This document shows positions 7,436 through 13,523 of a stretch of 39,010 nt of DNA, in pieces. The first letter of the stretch is position 1. Each line of letters starts with the position of its first letter. Origin of the DNA: JBIKIW01 sp044361365 (GTDB lineage Bacteria; Patescibacteriota; JACMRA01); assembly GCA_044361365.1 (NCBI GenBank), contig JBIKIW010000012.1:1-39010 (forward strand), written 5' to 3'. The notes below the pieces were generated by a model that was not told the DNA's origin, searched no databases, and worked only from the letters and a program-made list of their open reading frames with translations. The translations under genes and the position numbers were made by a program.

Positions 7436-8167
7436 CTAGCTAACCCTTTTGCTATTATCAATGAGGGAAATTGCGTCATCAAAGTCCACAGCAGTTTTGA
7501 TTTTACCATTGTTGATAAACAAAATTTCGTCCGCGTCTTTAATAGTGTTTAGTCTGTGAGCGATAATTACTTTAGTGGTGGCTACAGGAAGTTTTGCAAT
7601 AATTTCATTTAGAATTTGCTCGGTTACTGTATCAATATTGGCTGTAGCTTCATCTAAAATCAAAAGTTTAGGTTTTCTTAGCAAAATTCTCATAAAAGAG
7701 ATGATTTGTTTTTGCCCCAAACTGATGCTTTCACTTGCGTTACTCACCTCTGTTTCCAAACCCTTTTCAAAAATAGAAATTAACTTTCCAAAGCCTTCTT
7801 GTTCGATAATATCGAGTAAATTAGTGTTGTCAGTTTTTTCCAATTCTTCATTTCCGTAGCGAATATTATCACCAACATTTCCACTAAATAAAAAAGGGTC
7901 TTGTAATATAAACCCAATATTTTTGGATAATTCCTGAGGAGTGTAGGTGCGAATATCAGTATTACCAAATTCCACTTCACCAAAAGTTGGATCATACAGC
8001 CTTGCCATCAAACCAGCAGTGGTGCTTTTCCCGCCACCAGTCGGACCAACCAAAGCGTAAGTTTTACCCTCCAGCAGACGAAAATTAACCTTTTTCAAAA
8101 TTAACTTATCTTCGCTGTAGCCAAATGAGACATTGATAAATTCTAATATTTCTGATTCTTGAGACAT
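7436..8167 (-). CDS. ABC exporter ATPase domain (detached half of subunit B)
   Basis: A 243-residue stand-alone nucleotide-binding domain of the MsbA/multidrug-exporter type. Visible motifs are Walker A GPTGGGKST (41-49), Q-loop ILQDPFLFSG (87-96), Walker B LLILDEA (168-174) with the catalytic Glu, and His204 in AHR. The ABC signature is degenerate: SISLGQKQ where LSGGQ is expected. The membrane part that normally precedes this domain in one chain is encoded separately just upstream (8303-9322), 135 bp away. The partner subunit A has an intact signature but a degenerate Walker B/H-loop, so the two proteins are complementary, as in heterodimeric exporters with one working ATP site. The ATG at 8167 lies 2 nt after the stop of a short remnant ORF. 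Intact motifs suggest it still functions as a separate polypeptide. Confidence 0.8.
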   Translation of the reverse strand: MSQESEILEFINVSFGYSEDKLILKKVNFRLLEGKTYALVGPTGGGKSTTAGLMARLYDPTFGEVEFGNTDIRTYTPQELSKNIGFILQDPFLFSGNVGDNIRYGNEELEKTDNTNLLDIIEQEGFGKLISIFEKGLETEVSNASESISLGQKQIISFMRILLRKPKLLILDEATANIDTVTEQILNEIIAKLPVATTKVIIAHRLNTIKDADEILFINNGKIKTAVDFDDAISLIDNSKRVS

Positions 8168-8169
8168 AT

Positions 8170-8329
8170 TTATTTGGTTTTAATGATGATTAAATTAACG
8201 CTGAATTTGCAAACGAAAAAGCAACTGTTTGAGTTTTGAGTATTAGATTTATTCATAATATTTTAATGCGACTTTTGTTTTTGAGAGCGGAAATTTGTTG
8301 TGTTATTTGGTTTTAATTACAGTTAAATT
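8170..8329. repeat. Pair of 27-bp direct repeats bounding the split in ABC subunit B
   Basis: Copies at 8170-8196 and 8303-8329 agree at 23 of 27 positions, including the 15-mer TTATTTGGTTTTAAT. Read on the minus strand, both encode a tail ending IKTK-stop: the true end of the membrane ORF (NLTVIKTK) and the end of a 28-codon remnant (NLIIIKTK) 2 nt before the ATPase ATG. A 133-bp duplication or insertion is the simplest reading. Confidence 0.55.
8222..8232. repeat. Dispersed 11-mer, copy 2
   Basis: CAACTGTTTGA, overlapping GAGTTTTG at 8231-8238. It lies inside the 133-bp block that separates the two ORFs of ABC subunit B. Confidence 0.35.
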
Positions 8330-9322
8330 GTTGGTAACCTTAAAAATATCTTGGATTCGTGACCAAGCTGTCAAAGCACTTTGCAAACTTCCCCAGACAC
8401 TTCCCAAAATCCTAAGAGGTTGGTAAAATTTCTGGCTGTAGGCAATAAAACCAACCAATAAACCAACAGTCAGTTGTCCATTTTTGATAAAGTAAATTCC
8501 GGCAATTAAAATCAGAATTTGAGACAAATTTCCGGCAAAACTATACAGTGGGTTAAACACACCGCTAGCCACCTGAGCTAGAATATTGGTGTGGTAATTT
8601 TCATCGTTGGTCTCGGCAAATTTTTCTTGAAAATAATCTTGTTTATTAAAAGCCACAACTGCCTTAAAATTGCTAAGACTTTCTTGCACCTGAGCAGACA
8701 AATCACCAGTTGAAGACAAACTTTTTTTGTTCACTTTTTCAACCCAAGGAGAAATAATTCGAGTAACTAAAAAAACCGGAATAAGGCTTAACAAAGTTAC
8801 CAATGCCATCTGCCAATTCAGGAAAAAAATAAAAATCCCAATCCCAATAAAAGAGAAAAAGTTGGAGATCGATTGCAGTAAAGATTGAGACAAAAAAGTA
8901 TTAACTTTGTCGGTGTCATTATTGATTCTAGAAATCAAATCGCCAGACTTGTTTTGATTAAAAAAAGCGATCGGCAGAGACTGAATTTTAGCAAACAAAT
9001 CGTTACGAAGTTTATACAAAGTACTCTGAGACAAAGTTCCCATAATTCTAGCTTGAAAATAGGTAGCGAAAACTGTAATTAAATAAGTTAAAATTAAGAT
9101 CCAAATTAGACTTGCGAGTCCTTTTAAATCAGCATTTTTGATATAATTATCGATTGCATATGAGATTAAATAGGGGGTTAAAATCCCGGAACCTGTATTG
9201 ATAAAAACTGCTATTAAGACAACCCCCAATTTCCACCACTGACCGTCGAGGTATTTACTAAAATTTATTAAATTAGTTTGTAAGGAATTTTTGACTTTAG
9301 ATTCAGATAAAATATAGGACAT
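8303..9322 (-). CDS. ABC exporter transmembrane domain (detached half of subunit B)
   Basis: A 339-residue six-helix exporter membrane domain of the ABC type I exporter (ABC_membrane) class. Hydrophobic helices lie near residues 33-55, 72-95, 147-185 and 255-300, with the typical LRNDLFAKIQSLPIAFFN coupling-region sequence and a DLISRINNDTDKV segment. It ends at the linker (ARIQDIFKV, then NLTVIKTK) exactly where a normal exporter would continue into its ATPase. That ATPase is the separate ORF at 7436-8167. The gene starts 6 nt after the stop of subunit A (9329-11101), so the three are one operon. Substrate unknown; family members export lipids, drugs or peptides. Fission of TMD and NBD is uncommon in this exporter class. 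Confidence 0.8.
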   Translation of the reverse strand: MSYILSESKVKNSLQTNLINFSKYLDGQWWKLGVVLIAVFINTGSGILTPYLISYAIDNYIKNADLKGLASLIWILILTYLITVFATYFQARIMGTLSQSTLYKLRNDLFAKIQSLPIAFFNQNKSGDLISRINNDTDKVNTFLSQSLLQSISNFFSFIGIGIFIFFLNWQMALVTLLSLIPVFLVTRIISPWVEKVNKKSLSSTGDLSAQVQESLSNFKAVVAFNKQDYFQEKFAETNDENYHTNILAQVASGVFNPLYSFAGNLSQILILIAGIYFIKNGQLTVGLLVGFIAYSQKFYQPLRILGSVWGSLQSALTAWSRIQDIFKVTNNLTVIKTK

Positions 9323-9328
9323 AAAATG

Positions 9329-11101
9329 TTATTCGGCACTTTGTTGACTTTCCCAAATTTGCTCGTACTCCAAAGAATTTTGAAGTAAATAATCATGTTT
9401 TCCAGAGGCTAAAAGCTCACCCTCCATAAACAAAAAGATTTGATCATAATCTTTGATCGGGTCAATTTTTTGAGTAATAGAAATAAGAGTTAGATCAGGG
9501 TAGTTTTGACTTAGATTTTTGAGGATTTGTTTTTCGGTATTAATATCAACCCTGGCAGTAAAATCGTCCAAAAGAAGAATTTTAGGATTTATTGCCAAAC
9601 TTCTTGCTAGCATCAGTCTTTGTTTTTGACCTCCAGAAAGATTGCTCCCGCGTTCGCTAATTTGAGTCTCCAAACCATCAGGTAATGAAGTTATTAAATC
9701 TTCTAAAGTGGCAGTTTGAATTGCTTTTTGCAACAAAATATCTACTTCATTTTTTTTGGTTTTATCTTTTTGGAAATCCTCACTAAAACTAATATTTTCT
9801 CTAAGAGTTGTGTTAAAAATTATACTATCTTGAAATACCAAACCAAGCTGACTAAACAAAGACTTTTTATCAAAATCTTGTAGGTCAATACCATCAATCA
9901 AAATCCTACCTTCGTCTGGTTCAACCAAACTTGTGAGTAGTGAAAAAATCTGAGTTTTACCAGCAGCAGTTGGACCTAAAATAGCATTTTTTGTACCGGG
10001 TTTAATTTTGAAACTAACATTTTTGAGAGCGGTTTTTTGTCCGTATTTTAAGACGATATTTTGAAATTCAACCTCTCCTTTAATTTCTTTTACAACGGTG
10101 TTTTCAGCCTTGTCTTTTAGTTCACTTTTATGATCCTTTTTGGAATCTAAAACGGTGTAAATTCTACCCAAAGAAATCACACTTCTGGAGATAATATTAC
10201 TAACGGCACTGATAATAAAAATCGGCATAATCAGTAAATTATAATAGTTTATAAACTGAGAAAATTGCCCAATGCTTAGTTCACCTGTAATCACTTTATT
10301 TCCACCATACCACAAAATCAAAGCCGTAGCAATATTTGAAACTAGATTCACAATCGGGATAACCATCGAAAATTGATTTACTATTTTGTAACCAATATTT
10401 CTAGAGGTTTGGCTAACCTTTTCAAACTTATTTTCTTCCCATTTTTGTGAATTCAAAACTCGTACTAAAGTTGCTCCAACTATACTTTCATTTACCACAT
10501 TATTTATGCGACTAATATTTTCTTGAGCGAGCCTAAAAAACTTACTAACATTTTTAAAAACATACCCAAAAGTAATTGCTACAATCGGCAAAACACTGAT
10601 GGCAATTAAGGTCAAAGAAGGGTTTAAATTAAACAATAAAATTACACTTCCAATCAAAATTACAGCTGCCGAAAAAGCATTCACAAACCCCTGAGAAATG
10701 ATATTTTTAACTGAATCTACATCGCTCGTGATATTGGTTAAAAGCTCTGATGAACCAGTGTTGTTGATCCAATTATAAGATTGAGTGGCAATTTTTTGAG
10801 ACAAAGATTTTCGTAAATCTCTAGCAATTTTTTCGGAAACATAATTACTCAAAATGACCTGACCAAGACTAAAAATTAAAATTCCAACTAAAGTAAAAAC
10901 CAAGAAAATTAGATCTGTAGAAATATTATAATCAGGATTTTTCAAGAAACTATCTAGGCTATTTCCAACAATTTTGGGGATCAATAAATTCAACCCATTT
11001 TCAGCTATAACAACTACAATCAGAATAATTATTAACTGCCAGTAGGGTTTTAAAAATCGTCCAAGATAGTTTGATCTAGGTTTTTTTGTTGATTGTTCCA
11101 T
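9329..11101 (-). CDS. ABC exporter subunit A (fused TMD-NBD, degenerate catalytic site)
   Basis: A 590-residue full-length half-transporter. Membrane helices lie in about residues 20-300, followed by the ATPase domain. Walker A GPTAAGKT (376-383), Q-loop VFQDSIIF (422-429) and signature LSGGQ (488-492) are present. Walker B reads ILLLDD, with Asp513 replacing the catalytic Glu, and the H-loop histidine is replaced by Gln544 (SITQK). Its own Walker A/B site should therefore not hydrolyse ATP well. It pairs with the poor signature of subunit B, while its good signature faces the intact Walker A/B of B. This is the known arrangement of asymmetric heterodimeric exporters (TM287/288, BmrCD type). 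It is the first gene of the minus-strand operon. A TTGACA at 11160-11155 lies 59 nt upstream without a good -10. Confidence 0.85.
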   Translation of the reverse strand: MEQSTKKPRSNYLGRFLKPYWQLIIILIVVVIAENGLNLLIPKIVGNSLDSFLKNPDYNISTDLIFLVFTLVGILIFSLGQVILSNYVSEKIARDLRKSLSQKIATQSYNWINNTGSSELLTNITSDVDSVKNIISQGFVNAFSAAVILIGSVILLFNLNPSLTLIAISVLPIVAITFGYVFKNVSKFFRLAQENISRINNVVNESIVGATLVRVLNSQKWEENKFEKVSQTSRNIGYKIVNQFSMVIPIVNLVSNIATALILWYGGNKVITGELSIGQFSQFINYYNLLIMPIFIISAVSNIISRSVISLGRIYTVLDSKKDHKSELKDKAENTVVKEIKGEVEFQNIVLKYGQKTALKNVSFKIKPGTKNAILGPTAAGKTQIFSLLTSLVEPDEGRILIDGIDLQDFDKKSLFSQLGLVFQDSIIFNTTLRENISFSEDFQKDKTKKNEVDILLQKAIQTATLEDLITSLPDGLETQISERGSNLSGGQKQRLMLARSLAINPKILLLDDFTARVDINTEKQILKNLSQNYPDLTLISITQKIDPIKDYDQIFLFMEGELLASGKHDYLLQNSLEYEQIWESQQSAE

Positions 11102-11168
11102 ATATTAACACGATTTTGATTCTTAATAAGAAACCTTTTTGGATAAAAGTTAACTGTCAAAAGTTCGT

Positions 11169-12107
11169 TTAAGCTAATTCTTCAAACAAAAATAGTTCTA
11201 AGCCTCCTTCTGTTGGTGATTTTAACTTCAAATAATTTGATAACAGGCAATAGTCATTTTCTCCAAAGATGTTTGATTTTAAGGATTCAAATTCTGATTT
11301 GGAAAGCTCGTTTACTTTAACTTGAATTTCCTCAATAGAGTTGTTATTTTTAGGTAAAGTTTTGATTTGGTGGTACAATTTATCGTAGGAAAGTGGAAAC
11401 GCCAAAGCCTCACAGATTAGCCTAATTTGGTGCATTCTACCAGTATAAATTTGCACTTCGACCAAGGTTTGATTCTTTTCTTTGCAATAAAAAAGTGGTT
11501 TGATTTTGGTTTTAGCTATTTTTAAGGAATCGTCATTTTTCTGCTTCCAAAAAAGTTCCTGTTTGAGTGGATTTGACTTGCTTCGAGTTTGAAAATGAGT
11601 AGTTGTCCATAACTTATCCACAGAGTTATCCACAATTGCCAGATATTTTTTAGCAACTTCACGGTTTTTAAACTGAGTTTGAAAAAATTCCTGAACTTTT
11701 AGGTTTTTAGCAATCAATAAAAGTCCCTGAGTATCTTTATCAAGCCTATGAACCAAGAAAAATTCCTGATTAGGGTATTTATTTTCCAGCCAAGACATTA
11801 AATTGTCTTTCACATGCCCATTTCCTGGCTGCACAACCAAATTTGAAGGTTTAAAAACTACCAAATAATCTTCAGTTTCTCGAATAATCTTGATATTTTC
11901 AAAATTCCCGGATTCTCTTTTTGGCCAATGCTCAAAATCTAAATCTTGCCACTCTGCCACCCACTCTAGTCTTTTAAAAACCATTTTACCATCAATCAAA
12001 ACCCCATACTTTTCAATATTTCTTTGGATTTCAGGTTTGGTGTATTCCAAATCCTCAAGCTTAACCAAATCCCAAATTTTTTTGTGCAGGCGGATTTCTG
12101 ATAGCAT
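11169..12107 (-). CDS. RluA-family 23S rRNA/tRNA pseudouridine synthase
   Basis: A 312-residue pseudouridine synthase. HRLDKDTQGLLLIAKN (from residue 120) is the RluA-family catalytic motif with Asp123 as the nucleophile. A compact S4-like RNA-binding segment (IQRNIEKYGVLIDGKMV, about 27-43) precedes the catalytic domain, and TGRMHQIRLICEAL is the second conserved motif. It would isomerise specific uridines in rRNA or tRNA; the exact target cannot be told apart (RluC/RluD types). The C-terminal 50 residues are atypical. Two perfect DnaA boxes (11614-11622 and 11626-11634) lie in the reading frame, where they encode the VDNSVDK stretch. The spacer to the DAHP synthase gene upstream contains long inverted repeats. 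Confidence 0.85.
   Translation of the reverse strand: MLSEIRLHKKIWDLVKLEDLEYTKPEIQRNIEKYGVLIDGKMVFKRLEWVAEWQDLDFEHWPKRESGNFENIKIIRETEDYLVVFKPSNLVVQPGNGHVKDNLMSWLENKYPNQEFFLVHRLDKDTQGLLLIAKNLKVQEFFQTQFKNREVAKKYLAIVDNSVDKLWTTTHFQTRSKSNPLKQELFWKQKNDDSLKIAKTKIKPLFYCKEKNQTLVEVQIYTGRMHQIRLICEALAFPLSYDKLYHQIKTLPKNNNSIEEIQVKVNELSKSEFESLKSNIFGENDYCLLSNYLKLKSPTEGGLELFLFEELA
11614..11634 (+). promoter_or_regulatory. Two perfect DnaA boxes inside the pseudouridine synthase gene
   Basis: TTATCCACA occurs at 11614-11622 and again at 11626-11634, 12 bp apart in the same orientation. A weaker TTGTCCATA lies at 11603-11611. The sequence matches the consensus DnaA box exactly twice. There is no adjacent AT-rich unwinding region in a spacer and no dnaA or dnaN nearby, so an origin is unlikely; a DnaA-titration or regulatory site is possible. 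Confidence 0.4.
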
Positions 12108-12155
12108 TTTAAGTTAATATAGTAGAGGCAAATTTTAATTCGCCATTTTGATTTT

Positions 12156-12309
12156 AGAACTTGTTTAAGATTCCAGCAAGTCTCAAATTTAAGATGAAAG
12201 AATTACAACTGTTTGAGCTAAATTAATCTTAAAATAAAGATATTTATGTGCGAGTTTTGTAATTTTTGAATTTAAGTTTGAGACTATAAAATAATTTTAA
12301 ACAGGTTCT
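12156..12309. repeat. Spacer with 32-bp imperfect inverted arms
   Basis: AGAACTTGTTTAAGATT (12156-12172) pairs with 12293-12309 at 15 of 17 positions, and GTCTCAAA (12180-12187) pairs perfectly with TTTGAGAC (12277-12284). The arms fill the spacer between the pseudouridine synthase and the DAHP synthase; the right arm runs into the DAHP synthase stop codon. It also contains a copy of the dispersed 11-mer. It may be a MITE-like element or a long 3' hairpin of the DAHP synthase transcript. Confidence 0.4.
12206..12216. repeat. Dispersed 11-mer, copy 3
   Basis: CAACTGTTTGA, with GAGTTTTG at 12252-12259, inside the inverted-arm spacer. Confidence 0.35.
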
Positions 12310-13259
12310 TATCTTCCAACTAAAGTTCTAAATTCAGCCAAACGATCGGTCATTTCAACAAGTTCTTGAACGGTAATATGCTGATGAGTATCACATTTAG
12401 CGGTTCCAACTTCAATCAAAATTCCATCATACAAATATTCAGTATCACTGATTTTCATTTTCATCGCTTCTATAGTGTAATCCACAATTTTATCTCTCAT
12501 TTTTGGTCCTAATGCGTGGCTTGGATCAAAGAAAAGCTTAATATTTTGGTCTTTATTTCGCACTTTAGTTCGAAGAGCTGTGTGGTGAATTGGTAGGTTT
12601 CTAAATTCACCCTTTCTAGGTAAATCACAACCTCTTTGGATCAAAATTCTTTCTGGAGCAAGTTCTGCGTAGTTCAAAAGCCCATCCCAAGCCACTTCCA
12701 CGCTAGTTTTTCCTTCATAGCTAATATCTTCAGCTTTTTCATAATCTTCACCGAGCCATTTTCCATTTTTAAGACCAATTGTCCAACCATACTCTTCAGC
12801 AAAACCTGCCATTTGTCTGACGTGCCAACCAAGCTGGTCTACAGCAGGATTCCAAATCATAAACGGTTTGAACTTAAAAGATTTCGCCAAACAGCCAAGT
12901 TGAATTGCTGGCAACATTACCTCTGAAGCACACAACATTCCAGTATCTCGATAAACTCTTTCAGCCATATCTACAGATGGAAGTGGTTTTAGGTCGTCAA
13001 CATTTCCACCAAGTCCAAAGATGTTAAAATTTCGCATTATTACATCAAAATCTAAGCCCATAAAACCCTGTTCACTGTTGTTTTTATCAAATCCAGTTCG
13101 GGATTTTAGACCAACAGTTCGAGTTCCAAAAATAGCTTTTTTGCCATTGACTGCGATATCACCAATTTGGTAAATTTCTTGGATATTGTACTCATCGATC
13201 GAATCAGGACCGGCGATAATTTTGAGTTCGGGGTTTTGCATTGTGGTGGGGTGAGACAT
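12309..13259 (-). CDS. DAHP synthase-like aldolase (class I, DAHP/KDO8P synthase fold)
   Basis: A 316-residue member of the DAHP synthetase I/KDSA family. IIAGPDSIDE is the opening (normally AGPCSIES). Further on come IFGTRTVGLKSRTGF, CASEVMLP, RILIQRGCDLP, LFFDPSHALGPKMRD and DGILIEVG, which correspond to the R-x-RTSP-like, TEVM, ERG, DPSHA and IEVH motifs of DAHP synthases. It would condense phosphoenolpyruvate with erythrose-4-phosphate at the head of the aromatic pathway. Several motifs are variant (D for C in AGPDS), so a related 3-deoxy-ulosonate synthase is possible. The aromatic-type attenuator directly upstream (leader peptide, antiterminator, terminator) argues independently for an aromatic-amino-acid role. 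No other shikimate gene is in the window. Confidence 0.65.
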   Translation of the reverse strand: MSHPTTMQNPELKIIAGPDSIDEYNIQEIYQIGDIAVNGKKAIFGTRTVGLKSRTGFDKNNSEQGFMGLDFDVIMRNFNIFGLGGNVDDLKPLPSVDMAERVYRDTGMLCASEVMLPAIQLGCLAKSFKFKPFMIWNPAVDQLGWHVRQMAGFAEEYGWTIGLKNGKWLGEDYEKAEDISYEGKTSVEVAWDGLLNYAELAPERILIQRGCDLPRKGEFRNLPIHHTALRTKVRNKDQNIKLFFDPSHALGPKMRDKIVDYTIEAMKMKISDTEYLYDGILIEVGTAKCDTHQHITVQELVEMTDRLAEFRTLVGR

Positions 13260-13279
13260 AAAACTTGTAAATAAAAAAT

Positions 13280-13295
13280 CCCCTTTAAAAAGGGG
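13280..13295 (-). terminator. Intrinsic terminator (attenuator) ahead of the DAHP synthase
   Basis: On the minus strand CCCCTTTTTAAAGGGG folds into a 6-7 bp stem and is followed by ATTTTTTAT. It ends about 10 nt before the DAHP synthase ATG at 13259, so it can only work as a conditional terminator or it would silence the gene. Its 5' CCCC is shared with the antiterminator hairpin. Confidence 0.75.
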
Positions 13296-13331
13296 TAGGT
13301 TGAATTAATTTTGATCAAAAGTTACCTACCC
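13292..13331 (-). promoter_or_regulatory. Antiterminator hairpin of the attenuator
   Basis: On the minus strand GGGTAGGT (13331-13324) pairs perfectly with ACCTACCC (13300-13293). The palindrome TTTTGATCAAAA (13309-13320) sits in the loop and can stack as an inner hairpin. The 3' arm includes the CCCC needed by the terminator, so the two folds exclude each other. The 5' arm overlaps the last sense codons and stop of the leader ORF, so a ribosome finishing the leader would block it. Confidence 0.7.
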
Positions 13332-13375
13332 TGTGATTTCCAGAAGAAAAAAGAATAGGCAAAGAATTGATTCAT
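13322..13375 (-). CDS. Aromatic leader peptide MNQFFAYSFFFWKSQGR
   Basis: A 17-codon ORF whose core reads FFAYSFFFW: five Phe, one Tyr and one Trp codon, the three products of the pathway its downstream gene starts. By analogy with pheA and trp leaders, scarcity of charged aromatic tRNAs would stall the ribosome before the antiterminator arm, let GGGTAGGT/ACCTACCC pair, and prevent the terminator. With ample tRNA the ribosome reaches the TAA (13324-13322), covers that arm, and transcription stops. The ATG at 13375 lies exactly 35 nt from a TTGACA (13410-13405), the same distance as at eight or more other genes here, so it is probably translated leaderlessly. No Shine-Dalgarno is needed or seen. 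Confidence 0.75.
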   Translation of the reverse strand: MNQFFAYSFFFWKSQGR

Positions 13376-13381
13376 ACACTC

Positions 13382-13410
13382 ATCAAAATGGATTTTTATT
13401 TGGCTGTCAA
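13382..13410 (-). promoter_or_regulatory. Promoter of the leader peptide / DAHP synthase transcript
   Basis: TTGACA at 13410-13405, 17-nt spacer, TTTGAT at 13387-13382. The expected start of transcription is at or next to the leader ATG (13375). The promoter lies in the spacer downstream of the reverse transcriptase gene, so the DAHP synthase has its own transcript. Confidence 0.55.
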
Positions 13411-13448
13411 ATTGGTGGTTGTTTCAAAGGCTTTTACCAGATGGTAGG

Positions 13449-13465
13449 GGAACGCTAGCCGTTCC
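13449..13465. other. GGAACG/CGTTCC hairpin downstream of the reverse transcriptase
   Basis: A perfect 6-bp stem with a 5-nt loop between the RT stop and the DAHP promoter. No T-run follows on the minus strand, so it is not a standard terminator. It may be the 3' stem of the RT transcript. Confidence 0.3.
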
Positions 13466-13523
13466 AATGTAATTTGCAGCTACTTTATTGTTATGAGCTA
13501 GATGCTTTGTGGGTGAATATATT

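Noticed and set aside
11603..11634. Replication origin at the DnaA boxes
   Set aside because: The boxes are in coding sequence, there are only two perfect copies, and no dnaA/dnaN or adjacent unwinding spacer is present.
13440..13475. T-box-like text (TTGGAACGGC...GCGTTCC) upstream of the DAHP synthase on the minus strand
   Set aside because: It lacks the TGGNACCGCG core and has no following T-run. It lies upstream of the promoter of the leader transcript, so it is not in that mRNA.
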